This document shows positions 42,155 through 51,054 of a stretch of DNA of 64,000 nt, one piece after another; positions within the stretch are counted from its first letter, which is position 1; each line of letters begins with the position of its first letter. The notes beneath the pieces were generated by a model. That model made no database searches. It had not been told where the DNA came from and saw only the letters and a list, made by a program, of their open reading frames with translations. This stretch comes from an uncultured bacterium (GTDB lineage: Bacteria > Bacillota_I > Bacilli_A > RFN20 > CAG-826): the NCBI GenBank assembly GCA_949296775.1, contig CASFQA010000002.1, positions 312,313 through 376,312 of the forward strand, written 5' to 3'. The translations under genes were made by a program, and so were the position numbers.

Positions 42155-42637
42155 ATGGAAACACATCGCACCGATAACCTCAATTGGGAAGAATACTTCA
42201 TGGGCATCGCCGAGCTTTCGGCGGCTCGAAGCAAGGATCCCTCGACCCAAGTGGGAGCCTGCATCGTCGATTCGGCCAATAAGGTCGTCTCCATCGGCTA
42301 TAACGGAATGCCGCGCGGCGTCGATGACGATTCCATCCCCTGGGGGCATGGGGAAGGGCTCGACTCCAAATACCTTTATGTCTGCCACGCCGAGTTCAAC
42401 GCCATCCTCAATACCCGCGATGGCTCGGCCTTGAATGGATGCCGGATCTACGTCACCTTGTTCCCGTGCAATGAATGCGCCAAAGCCATTGTCCAAGTCG
42501 GGATAAAAGAGGTTATCTATAAAGACGACAAGTACCACGATCACCTTGAGGAGCAAGCCTCTCGGCGGATCCTCGACATGGCCGGGGTCAAATATCGCCC
42601 CTATGTCGGGCGCGAGGTGAAGTTCGATGTTCGTTAA
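42155..42637 (+). CDS. comEB: dCMP deaminase (ComEB family)
   Basis: 160 aa from ATG 42155, behind a GGAGG ribosome-binding site. Zinc-dependent deoxycytidylate deaminase that supplies dUMP for thymidylate synthesis. Motifs: [22 protein letters not shown] is the family's start region; CHAEFNAIL carries the zinc His and catalytic Glu, and PCNECA the two zinc cysteines. The GYNGMPRG segment belongs to the substrate and allosteric region. First gene of a compact operon, overlapping the next by 11 bp. Confidence 0.95.
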   Translation: METHRTDNLNWEEYFMGIAELSAARSKDPSTQVGACIVDSANKVVSIGYNGMPRGVDDDSIPWGHGEGLDSKYLYVCHAEFNAILNTRDGSALNGCRIYVTLFPCNECAKAIVQVGIKEVIYKDDKYHDHLEEQASRRILDMAGVKYRPYVGREVKFDVR

Positions 42638-42848
42638 GCGCAACGCCTTTTACCGGATCGTCGTCATCTCGATCTGCTTTCTTTTGGTCGGGATCTCTCT
42701 GTTCATCCCGCTCGCCGGGCAAATCGAGGAGAACCCAGCCTTGTTTTATTCGGTCTTAGGGGTATTCCTCTTCCTTTACGTCGGCTGCTGCGTCGGCAAC
42801 GAGCTATATATCCACTTCCGCTACAAGGGGAAAGACGAGGATGAATGA
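42627..42848 (+). CDS. Small two-span membrane protein
   Basis: 73 aa with two hydrophobic helices (residues ~10-30, [20 protein letters not shown], and ~40-60) and an acidic tail (KGKDEDE). It overlaps comEB by 11 bp and ecfA1 by 8 bp, so it belongs to the operon. No family recognised. Its fixed place directly ahead of the ECF genes could indicate an accessory role in the transporter, which is speculation. Confidence 0.6.
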   Translation: MFVKRNAFYRIVVISICFLLVGISLFIPLAGQIEENPALFYSVLGVFLFLYVGCCVGNELYIHFRYKGKDEDE

Positions 42849-43671
42849 ACCGATCCTTGAAGTCGACAACCTGACCTTCGGCTATGCTTCCGATGGCCCG
42901 AAAGCCCTTGATGGGCTCTCTTTTTCCGTTAACGAAGGGAGCCAGGTCGCCATCATCGGCCATAACGGCTCGGGCAAATCGACCTTGGCTAAAGCCATCA
43001 TGGGTTTATTGGGCTTCGACTATTCGGGAACCATCAAGCTTTTTGGCCAGGTTATGGACAAAAAGAGCAAACCCTCCCTCCGTTCCCGACTCGGCATCGT
43101 CTTCCAAAACCCCGACAATCAGTTCGTTGGCAGCACCGTGGCCGATGACATCGCCTTTGGGCTCGAGAATAAGCAAGTCCCGAGCGGCGAGATGGAAGCC
43201 ATCATCGAGGAATATGCCGGATTGGCCGGGATGCAGGACTTCCTTGACCGGGAGCCGACCTCCTTATCCGGGGGGCAGAAGCAGCGGGTCGCCATCGCCG
43301 GGGTCTTGGCCATGCAGCCAGACATCGTCATCTTCGACGAGGCGACGGCCATGCTCGATCCGAAGGGGAAGAAAGAGATCGCCGGTTTGATCGAGAAGGT
43401 CAGGAAAGCCAAACCCGATTTGACCATCCTGTCCATCACCCACGATATCGAGGAAGCCAAATTAGCCGATGAGGTATTGGTCCTCAATGAGGGGAAATTG
43501 ATCTTAAAAGGGAGCCCGAAAGAGGTGTTCGCCTCCGATGCCGTCCTCGCCGATTCCCATCTCGATATCCCTTTCGCCCTTTCCTTATCCCATGAGCTCA
43601 ATAAACTGGGGGTTAAGGTAACTCCGACCCTTGATGAAAAAGAATTGATGGGGGAAATGCTATGCCGATAG
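42841..43671 (+). CDS. ecfA1: ECF transporter ATPase A1
   Basis: 276 aa. One of the two ATPases of the energy-coupling factor module that powers vitamin and metal uptake through exchangeable S components. Walker A GHNGSGKS at residues 40-47, Q-loop VFQNPDNQFVGSTV, signature LSGGQKQRVAIAGVLA, Walker B VIFDEATAMLDP, and the switch His in SITHDIEE. The Q-loop NPDNQ is typical of EcfA1. It overlaps ecfA2 by 10 bp. No S-component gene is present here, consistent with a shared group II module. Confidence 0.96.
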   Translation: MNEPILEVDNLTFGYASDGPKALDGLSFSVNEGSQVAIIGHNGSGKSTLAKAIMGLLGFDYSGTIKLFGQVMDKKSKPSLRSRLGIVFQNPDNQFVGSTVADDIAFGLENKQVPSGEMEAIIEEYAGLAGMQDFLDREPTSLSGGQKQRVAIAGVLAMQPDIVIFDEATAMLDPKGKKEIAGLIEKVRKAKPDLTILSITHDIEEAKLADEVLVLNEGKLILKGSPKEVFASDAVLADSHLDIPFALSLSHELNKLGVKVTPTLDEKELMGEMLCR

Positions 43672-44516
43672 ATTTTTCCTCCGTCTGCTATACCTATTCG
43701 CCGAAGACCCCGTTGCAATACCAGGCTTTGAAGGACATCAACCTCCATATCGATGAAGGGGAGTTCGTGGCCCTGGTGGGGCGGACGGGATGCGGAAAGT
43801 CGACCTTGGTGAGCCATATCAACGCTTTGCTCGTCCCTTCGAAAGGGGAGGTCAAAGTCGATGAGTTCGTCTCCTCTTCCGACAAGAAGAAGCGGAGCAA
43901 GAAGATCAGCCCCTTGCGGAAAATGGTGGGGCTGGTGTTCCAGTTCCCCGAGTATCAGCTGTTCGAGGAGACGGTTTTGAAAGACGTCAGCTTCGGGCCG
44001 AAGAATTTCGGGCGGAGCAAAGAAGAGGCGCTTCAAGATGCCAAAGAGGCGTTGTCGTTAGTAGGGATAGGCGAATCTTTCTATGACCGTTCGCCCTTCG
44101 AATTAAGCGGGGGCGAGAAACGGCGGGTCGCCATCGCCGGGATCCTCGCCATCCACCCGAAGTATTTAGTCGTCGATGAGCCGACGGCGGGGCTTGATCC
44201 CTTAGGGGCGAAGGAGATGATGGATCTCTTCGATGAAATCCACGAGAAAGGGACGACCATCATTCTCGTCACCCACGATATGTCCTTGGTCTTGAAGCAT
44301 GCGGACAAGGTTTTCGTCATGAGCGACGGGGAAATAGTCAAGTCCTGCAGCCCAATCGAATTGTTCAAAGGGGACATCAGCCAATATTCTTTGCAAATCC
44401 CGCCTTTCTTTGAGTTCGCCAAGCAATTGAAAGCCCAAGGGATGGATATTTGCCTCGATCGTTGCGTCGATATCCCTTCTTTGGCGGGGGAAATCGCGAG
44501 GTGTCGGAATGGGTAG
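43662..44516 (+). CDS. ecfA2: ECF transporter ATPase A2
   Basis: 284 aa. Second ATPase of the energy-coupling factor. It has GRTGCGKST as Walker A, the EcfA2-type Q-loop VFQFPEYQLFEETV, signature LSGGEKRRVAIAGILA, Walker B LVVDEPTAGLDP, and LVTHDMSLV. The N-terminal start SSVCYTYSPKTPLQYQALKD is characteristic of EcfA2 relative to EcfA1. It pairs with EcfA1 and docks on EcfT. Overlaps of 10 bp and 8 bp with its neighbours fit co-translation of the complex. Confidence 0.96.
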   Translation: MPIDFSSVCYTYSPKTPLQYQALKDINLHIDEGEFVALVGRTGCGKSTLVSHINALLVPSKGEVKVDEFVSSSDKKKRSKKISPLRKMVGLVFQFPEYQLFEETVLKDVSFGPKNFGRSKEEALQDAKEALSLVGIGESFYDRSPFELSGGEKRRVAIAGILAIHPKYLVVDEPTAGLDPLGAKEMMDLFDEIHEKGTTIILVTHDMSLVLKHADKVFVMSDGEIVKSCSPIELFKGDISQYSLQIPPFFEFAKQLKAQGMDICLDRCVDIPSLAGEIARCRNG

Positions 44517-45372
44517 CTTCGCGATTGGGCGTTATGTCCCATATAATTCCTTCCTACATCGGATGGATCCCCGGGCCAAGCTGGCGGCGACGATTTTCTT
44601 GATGGTCGCGGTATTCCTCAATTACCCGACTTGGTCGATGCGGGCCTTAATGGGCGGGATCCTCTTCCTCTTCCTTTGCGCGTTGCTTTATTGCTCGCGG
44701 ATGAGCCTGCGCTCGATATTGGGGTCGCTCCGTTCCCTCTGGTTCATGATCTTGTTTTTGCTGCTCATTTATATCCTGGTCCCTAATGGCAAGGAGCCGA
44801 CTTTGGGCATCGCTTGGTCGACTGGTTCCTGGACGGTGTATTGGGATGCCTTCGCCGAAGCCTTTAGGATCATGATGCGGCTGGTCATGATGATTATGCT
44901 CACCATGGTCTTGACCGCGACCACCAAACCCTTGGATCTGACCTACGCCATCGAATGGTATTTGACCCCGTTGAAGGTATTCCGTTTCCCAGCGGCCGAG
45001 ATCGCGATGATCCTCTCAATCGCCCTTCGCTTCATCCCGACTTTGCTTGAGGATGCCGATCGGGTCATGAAGGCCCAGGCTTCCCGGGGCGTCGATTTCA
45101 AGCATGGGCGGCTTTGGTCCCGGATCACCGGCATCACCTCCTTGATCATCCCGCTTTTCGTCTCCTCCTTCGTCCGGAGCGAGGAATTAGCCGACGCGAT
45201 GGAATGCCGCGGCTATGACCCGGACGCCACAAGGACCCGTTACCGGAAACTCCGCTTCGGACTTAATGCCTGGATCGGTTTATTCGTCTCGGTTTTGGTG
45301 ATGGCGGGCTATATCGCCGTCTCAGCGATGAATCTCGATTTCTTCGCCTTAATGGGGGTGGCGGCTTTATGA
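44509..45372 (+). CDS. ecfT: ECF transporter transmembrane subunit T
   Basis: 287 aa. Membrane scaffold that links the ATPases to S components. Several membrane helices are followed by the cytoplasmic coupling region with the two short Ala-Arg-Gly-type motifs: KAQASRGVDF and AMECRGYDPDATRT. The start FAIGRYVPYNSFLHRMDPRA is the family's usual N-terminus. It overlaps ecfA2 by 8 bp and truA by 4 bp, the standard order in Bacillota. Confidence 0.95.
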   Translation: MGSFAIGRYVPYNSFLHRMDPRAKLAATIFLMVAVFLNYPTWSMRALMGGILFLFLCALLYCSRMSLRSILGSLRSLWFMILFLLLIYILVPNGKEPTLGIAWSTGSWTVYWDAFAEAFRIMMRLVMMIMLTMVLTATTKPLDLTYAIEWYLTPLKVFRFPAAEIAMILSIALRFIPTLLEDADRVMKAQASRGVDFKHGRLWSRITGITSLIIPLFVSSFVRSEELADAMECRGYDPDATRTRYRKLRFGLNAWIGLFVSVLVMAGYIAVSAMNLDFFALMGVAAL

Positions 45373-46124
45373 AAGTCCTCGGGTTTCTCTCTTTCCTAGG
45401 CCGGGCTTATTATGGCTTTCAGCGCCAACCTAACAAGGTCACGGTCCAAGGGACGGTGGAGGAAGCTCTCTCCAGTTTGCTGGGTGAGGAAACGAAAATC
45501 AAAGGGGCCGGGCGGACCGATGCCGGGGTCAACGCCCACCAGTATCCTTTCTCCTTTCCTATCGCTCATCGGGTGAATCTGGGTCGGCTCTGCTCTTTGC
45601 TTAACCGGCGGTTGCCGATCGATATCTCCTGCTCGTCTTTGCTTTATGTCGACGACAGCTTCGATCCGCGCCATAGCAGCGTGGAGAAAACCTACATCTA
45701 CCGTTTCTCGGTCAAAAAGAAACATGCGACCTTGTCGGATAGCGTCGCGTATTTAGGCGATTACGATTTCGATTTGGAGTCTTTCAAGGCGGCTTTGCGG
45801 CTTTTTGAGGGTGAGCACGACTTTTCCAATTTCACCTCGAAGAAAGAGGATGTCGATGGATTCATTCGGTTTTTGCGGCCGATCGAGGTGATATTCGACG
45901 AGGAGGAGATGATCGGGCAGGTCATCTTCCGGTCCAATGGCTTCATGACTTATCAAATTCGTTTGATGGTCGGTTATGCCTTTCGGGTCGCCTTCCATCG
46001 TTCTACAATAGAGGAGCTAACCGAGGCTTTGCGTAAGAAGCCCCGGGCGGTGACGCATTACAAAGCCTTGGCTAATGGCTTGACCTTGGAGGAGGTAACC
46101 TATGAGCGCATCCCGTTATTATGA
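45369..46124 (+). CDS. truA: tRNA pseudouridine38-40 synthase
   Basis: 251 aa. Makes pseudouridine at positions 38-40 of tRNA anticodon arms. The catalytic aspartate is Asp51 in GAGRTDAGVNAHQ. Other family features are YYGFQRQPNKVTVQGTVEEA, FDPRHSSVEKTYIYRF and EGEHDFSNFTSKK, plus the QIRLMVGYAFRVA segment. It follows ecfT with a 4-bp overlap, as in many Bacilli. Length is normal. Confidence 0.95.
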   Translation: MKVLGFLSFLGRAYYGFQRQPNKVTVQGTVEEALSSLLGEETKIKGAGRTDAGVNAHQYPFSFPIAHRVNLGRLCSLLNRRLPIDISCSSLLYVDDSFDPRHSSVEKTYIYRFSVKKKHATLSDSVAYLGDYDFDLESFKAALRLFEGEHDFSNFTSKKEDVDGFIRFLRPIEVIFDEEEMIGQVIFRSNGFMTYQIRLMVGYAFRVAFHRSTIEELTEALRKKPRAVTHYKALANGLTLEEVTYERIPLL

Positions 46125-46935
46125 TTTCTGCTACCACACCCACACCAAACGGTGCGGGCATGCTTATAAGAACGACGAGACCTACGTCCTGGCGGCGATA
46201 AAAAAAGGGATTAAGCGGCTTGGCTTTTCCGACCACTGCATGTTCCCGGGGATGGATGAGCCGGGGCAAAGGGGGCGGTTCAAGTTGTTGCCGGGCTACA
46301 TCGATTCGGTTTTGACCTTGAAAGAGAAATACCGGGATCAGATTGAGATTTTCCTCGGCTTCGAGGCCGAATACCATGAAGGCAAGGACGTCCGGTACTT
46401 ATTCGATTTGCTCAAAGGCCCCTTCGATTACTTCATCCAAGGCCAGCATAGCCGGCGGAAGGGGGATAAGAGCGATTACTACGGCTCTTACGATACCCAT
46501 ACCGGCAACCAGCTTTATGTCGAAGACGTCATCGCCGGCATGAATAGCGGACTTTATGCTTACCTCGCCCATCCCGATCTCTATATGCAGTGGAATAAGG
46601 AGTGGAACCAAGAGACCGTCGATATGGCCTATGCCATCCTCAAAGAAGCCAAGCGGCTCAACATGCCGGTTGAGCTCAACTGCGGCTTCCTCCGCCGGGA
46701 TAAGGTCCATCCGCCGGTCGATGACCTCCAATGGATGCATTACCCATATCCCAAGTTCTGGGAGATCGTGAAAGAGGTCGGCAACACCGTCACCTTCGGG
46801 ATCGATGCCCACTCCCCGAGCGACTTCGATCATGAGTCGGCCGATCAGGTCCTCTCCATCGCCGATATGTTCGGCTTAACCGTCGTCGAACCGGACATCC
46901 TGCTCCCAAAGAAAAGACTCGGGTATTTAAAATAA
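46102..46935 (+). CDS. PHP-domain histidinol-phosphatase-like protein
   Basis: 277 aa. PHP metal-dependent phosphoesterase of the HisJ/HisK class: HTHTKRCGHAYKND near the N-terminus, GFSDHCMFPGMD, GFEAEYHEG, FIQGQHSRR, LAHPDLY, and FGIDAHSPSDFD supply the conserved His/Asp/Glu metal ligands. No histidine-biosynthesis genes accompany it, so the physiological substrate could be another phosphate ester. GGAGGT ribosome-binding site lies inside the truA end; the genes overlap by 23 bp. Last gene of the operon. Confidence 0.88.
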   Translation: MSASRYYDFCYHTHTKRCGHAYKNDETYVLAAIKKGIKRLGFSDHCMFPGMDEPGQRGRFKLLPGYIDSVLTLKEKYRDQIEIFLGFEAEYHEGKDVRYLFDLLKGPFDYFIQGQHSRRKGDKSDYYGSYDTHTGNQLYVEDVIAGMNSGLYAYLAHPDLYMQWNKEWNQETVDMAYAILKEAKRLNMPVELNCGFLRRDKVHPPVDDLQWMHYPYPKFWEIVKEVGNTVTFGIDAHSPSDFDHESADQVLSIADMFGLTVVEPDILLPKKRLGYLK

Positions 46936-47051
46936 AGCAAAGAACTGAAAATATCCTGAAATCATCGTGGATTTTTGTTTTTTAAGACAGTTCATCAAAA
47001 AATTTCGGGGAAAAAATTTGAAAATTGACAAGTTGCAGATGTCATTTAGCC

Positions 47052-48384
47052 ATGTTCGAAAGAAAAATCACCAAAGATATTGAGCGATAGGCTAAGGACA
47101 ATTCATTAAAGAAGAAAGCCTTGGTCATCAAGGGGCTTCGGCAAGTAGGGAAGACCACGACCATAATGGATTATTGTCGTTCCCATTATTCCGAGATTGT
47201 CTATATAAATTTCCTCGATGAGTCAGATAAGAAAGAACTTTTTGAGGGGAATTTGACCGCCGATAGCTTACTTTCTCGGCTGCGGCTTGTTTTCCCTTCG
47301 CTTATTTTTTCTCTCGGCAAGACCGTCTTTTTCTTCGATGAGGCTCAGGAATGCCCGCGGGCCCGTTACGCGGCCAAGCCTTTGATGTTGGATGGGCGTT
47401 ATGACCTCATCGAAAGCGGCTCGCTTTTAGGACTTCGCGGGTATAACCGGCGCCCAGCCGATATTCCCGTCGGCTTTGAGCATTGTCTTACCATGGCTCC
47501 GATGGATTTCGAGGAGTTTCTTTGGGCCAAGGGCGTCGGAAAAGATATTATTGAGCAAGCAAGGCAAGCGTTCCTCTCTCTAAAACCCTTGGATCGGTTT
47601 TCGAACGATGTCTTCCTTAAATACTTCCGCGAATATGCTATCGTTGGCGGGATGCTGAAGCGGTGGCCGCCTATTTAACGCAGGGGATTGTCGGCGCGCA
47701 ATCGGTGCAAAGTGATATTCTTGAGTCCTACAAAGACGATTATGGCAAACATCTCGATGAGACCGGGGGGCGGAGTTTGGGCCGGACTCTTCTTGGGCGG
47801 ATATTAGATGTTTATGCTTCTATTCCGAACCAACTTGGCAAGAAAAACAAGAATTCGCCTATTCCCAAGTTGGGAAAGATGGCTCGGCGCGTAAATACCT
47901 CGACTCAATTATCTGGCTCGAGGAATACGGCTTAATCAGCCGTTGCTTCAACCTCAAATCTTTGCAGAAGCCCTTGTCCGGGCAAATCGATGATTCGGTT
48001 TTCAAGATCTCCTTCAATGACACAGGCTTATTCATGCGCAGCCTTGGGTTACAATCAGCCGCCGATTTGCTTAATGGGAACATCGGGATTTACAAAGGTT
48101 CGATATACGAAAACCTCATTGCTGATTCATTGATCAAGCATTTCAAAGATCTTTATTATTATCGAAAGACCGACTCATTGGAGATCGATTTCGTGACTTC
48201 TTGCCAATCGGAAATCACTTTATTGGAAGCCAAGGCCAACGATGGTCGGGCGAAGTCGCTTAAGGAAGTGCTAACTAATAAGGCGAAGTACAATGTCACG
48301 CGCAACTACAAGCTTTATAACGGCAATGTTATTGACGGTGACCCGATAAAGCAAGTCCCGCTGTACATGGCGATGTTTCTTTGA
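47052..48384 (+). pseudogene. AAA_14/DUF4143-type ATPase, inactivated by one stop and two frameshifts
   Basis: From the ATG at 47052 the frame reads MFERKITKDIER, then an in-frame TAG at 47088-47090, then continues with the Walker A loop IKGLRQVGKTTT and Walker B VFFFDEAQECP. At about 47652 (IVGGM to KRWPP) a base is missing from what should read GGMPEAVAAYL; the sequence goes on in the next frame. A second one-base loss near 47850 in an A-rich run moves it to the third frame (FAYSQVGKDGSARKYLDSI), which runs to the stop at 48384 and keeps the C-terminal LEIDFVTS nuclease-like segment. Otherwise full length, so decay is recent. No clear repeat array precedes it. Confidence 0.88.
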
Positions 48385-48428
48385 TTCGGATTGGTAAGTA
48401 AAATCTTTGGAGTGACGTTCAACCCCTC

Positions 48429-48456
48429 TTGAATTCTGGGGGAGGGATTTTATATC
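48429..48456 (+). promoter_or_regulatory. Promoter of the giant lipoprotein pair
   Basis: TTGAAT (48429-48434), 16-bp spacer, TATATC (48451-48456), with AGGGAG ribosome-binding site ahead of the ATG at 48486. Confidence 0.5.
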
Positions 48457-48485
48457 CTTAATTTTGACCATAGGGAGAATAACGC

Positions 48486-51044
48486 ATGAAATCCAAACCC
48501 CGCCGCACCCCGTTTTACCTTTTAGCCGGAATCTTTGGCCTTGCCCTTTCCGGCTGTTCAGCCACCCTGGCCCCGAGCTCGGTCGACTTAGCCCCCGAGA
48601 TCATCGCTTTGAACGCTTCAACCGATGATGAGGGCAAAACCACCTACACCGTGACCTTCAAAGACGGAACGACCACCACCTTCACCGTCGAGAACGGAAA
48701 GGATGGGGACAGTGGGGCACCCGGCAATGGCATCAAGTCGATTGCGAAGACTAAGACCGAAGGGCTCGTCGATACCTACACCATCACCTTCACCGACGGG
48801 ACGACCACGACTTTCACCATCACCAATGGAGCGTCTGGATCTGCCACGACCCCGACCACCTTCAAGGTCAGTTTCAACGTCAATGGCGGGGTAATGCCTT
48901 CCGATTATAAGGCCGAGGATTACGCCGCGATCGAGAAAGGGTCGTTATTGGACCTCCCGATCCCGACTAGGGATGGCGGGGCGTTCGCCGGTTGGTACAC
49001 CGGCTATCTTCCGACCGACGGGGTTTGGAGTGCCGCCACCCCGGTCGCTAAGGACTTGACCTTGATCGCCAAATGGACCAATCTCGAAGATGCGACTTGG
49101 GCCAGTTACCTTCACGAGCAGCAAAGCGAGATGCTGGAATACTTCTATACTCCTTCCGAATCTTTCATCGGGGTTGAATTGATTCCTGAATACAACGATG
49201 AGATATTAACTTACGTCGGAAGAATTGGTTTCTGCTTCGATCGGGAAGAGCTTAATGCCCTTGGCGAAGACATGGATTGGTATTACGCCATCCCCGTCGC
49301 CGATTCGATCAAGACGATGTTCAAGACCAATGCCACGGACATCTATAACCAGTTCGCTGACAACGAGGGTTTGGTCGCGGAATTCAAAGATGATTTCGAT
49401 GCCCTCTTCGCTCAGATCGACACGATGTCGGCCCTGGAAGACGCCCGCGAGTTGAACGATAGATTCCAAACTCTCCGTCAACAGGCCGAGGATTACCTCT
49501 TTATGTTGGACTTGCCTGCGAGAGCGGAAGAGGCGATCGCGAATTTTGAATCCAATTATTACTCGGAACTCGATTGCCTGGAACGGATCGGCCTCGCTTC
49601 CTATATTGATGAGATCGAAAGCTATAAATCGGCCCTCAGCGAAGCGACGAGCAAGTCAGATTTTGAAAACCGGGTCCGGGCCTTGGATGAGTACGCGCGG
49701 GCGTTAACTGATGAAGGTGGATGGGCGTTCGAGAATCTTCGAAATGACCTTTCTAAGCAGGCGCGGGCGGAGCTTGATTCCTTCAATTACGATTCCGAAT
49801 TGGCAGACCAGAATGGATATTCTCATCTTTACGATGAATGTTTGGGGCAGATTCAGAGTATTCGCGACTCCTATAATATTTATGAAGTTTGCGATCATTA
49901 CGAGTCTTTCCAGTCTTATTTCAAAGATCTTAAGTATATGCAGGAGCAATGTCTTGCTTCTGCCGAAGAAAAAGCCGAAGCCTTAGCCTATATCGATGCC
50001 AAAATCGCCGAGCTCGAGGCTAAAGCTATCGACCTGGGTTACGACTTGGAAGGCAAGGGCTCTTTGTCCGAACTCCGGAATCTCCGCGATCAGATTGATA
50101 ACGTTTACAATCAAGGGGAATTCGAATCTTTTCTCAAAGACAACATCGATAACGCCTATCTTGCTGTTCTAGCGGAAATCGAGACGGAGACCGCTGAAGA
50201 CCTTGAAGCCTTGTTGGTCGAAAAGAAAGAGGCGGCCATTGTCGAACTCGAAGCCTCCTTCAATAATTTGAAGGCCTACGCTGAAGAACGGGGCTACGCC
50301 GATTTTGACGAGAATTATGGCCATATGATAGATGATTTCCGTTCTACAGTCGAATCTTGCTTGGATTTGTCCGAACTTTACCAAAGGAAGAAAGACTGTG
50401 AAGACGAAATCGATAACATTTACGGCTATATCGCCGACGAGACCGCGCCCAAGGTCTTTGTTAATTACGCGATGCCGTATGAAAAACAATTCATCGATAT
50501 TGAGGTGGCGGCTTATTATATTACGGAAGTCAAAGAAGGGGCTTATTGCGACGCAAGCCACTTTGTCAATGACGGTTATTCCTTCGGTGGCTACTACTCC
50601 GATCCGGAATTTAACGATTTGATCAGCGATGATCCATATTTCAAGCCGGATTTCAACATTTTGGAAGATGGCCAATCGGTCTACATCAAGATCGATATCG
50701 TTGATTATTCAGTGGCGGCGAAAGATTTCAGCAACTTCTTTAATCAATCCAATGAATCCGTATTTGGCCAGTTTGGCAGCCAATTGGATTTAGAGGAATT
50801 CTTTAACGCCGCTTACGAGGTCGCTGATCAGGCCAGTTACGAGGCTTTGCTCGATATGGCCGAAGGCCTCTTCGTCCCGAACTTCGCGAATATGGTTCGC
50901 GAGAAGATCATCAATCAACCGGGCGTGGATCAGTTGCCGCCGGAGAAGCAAGAGGTCTTGGAAAAGGCCGATGCTATGATTGATACTTGCGAGACCTATG
51001 AGGACATCATGGCGTTGAATGAAGTCCTCGACGCCGTCATTTGA
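48486..51044 (+). CDS. Large InlB-repeat surface lipoprotein (paralogue A)
   Basis: 852 aa. Lipoprotein signal peptide ending in LALSGC (Cys24). Two copies follow of a ~45-residue unit built around TYTVTFKDGTTTTFTVENG and TYTITFTDGTTTTFTITNG, separated by a short collagen-like GKDGDSGAPG. Next comes an InlB/Listeria-Bacteroides repeat (FKVSFNVNGGVMPSDY to LTLIAKW, ~130-200). The remaining ~650 residues are acidic and largely helical with coiled-coil-like heptads (EEKAEALAYIDAKIAELEAK), ending in a second strand-rich module. Likely a long stalk or adhesin on the cell surface. It shares its transcript with the next paralogue. Confidence 0.82.
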   Translation: MKSKPRRTPFYLLAGIFGLALSGCSATLAPSSVDLAPEIIALNASTDDEGKTTYTVTFKDGTTTTFTVENGKDGDSGAPGNGIKSIAKTKTEGLVDTYTITFTDGTTTTFTITNGASGSATTPTTFKVSFNVNGGVMPSDYKAEDYAAIEKGSLLDLPIPTRDGGAFAGWYTGYLPTDGVWSAATPVAKDLTLIAKWTNLEDATWASYLHEQQSEMLEYFYTPSESFIGVELIPEYNDEILTYVGRIGFCFDREELNALGEDMDWYYAIPVADSIKTMFKTNATDIYNQFADNEGLVAEFKDDFDALFAQIDTMSALEDARELNDRFQTLRQQAEDYLFMLDLPARAEEAIANFESNYYSELDCLERIGLASYIDEIESYKSALSEATSKSDFENRVRALDEYARALTDEGGWAFENLRNDLSKQARAELDSFNYDSELADQNGYSHLYDECLGQIQSIRDSYNIYEVCDHYESFQSYFKDLKYMQEQCLASAEEKAEALAYIDAKIAELEAKAIDLGYDLEGKGSLSELRNLRDQIDNVYNQGEFESFLKDNIDNAYLAVLAEIETETAEDLEALLVEKKEAAIVELEASFNNLKAYAEERGYADFDENYGHMIDDFRSTVESCLDLSELYQRKKDCEDEIDNIYGYIADETAPKVFVNYAMPYEKQFIDIEVAAYYITEVKEGAYCDASHFVNDGYSFGGYYSDPEFNDLISDDPYFKPDFNILEDGQSVYIKIDIVDYSVAAKDFSNFFNQSNESVFGQFGSQLDLEEFFNAAYEVADQASYEALLDMAEGLFVPNFANMVREKIINQPGVDQLPPEKQEVLEKADAMIDTCETYEDIMALNEVLDAVI

Positions 51045-51054
51045 GGTAAAGGCC

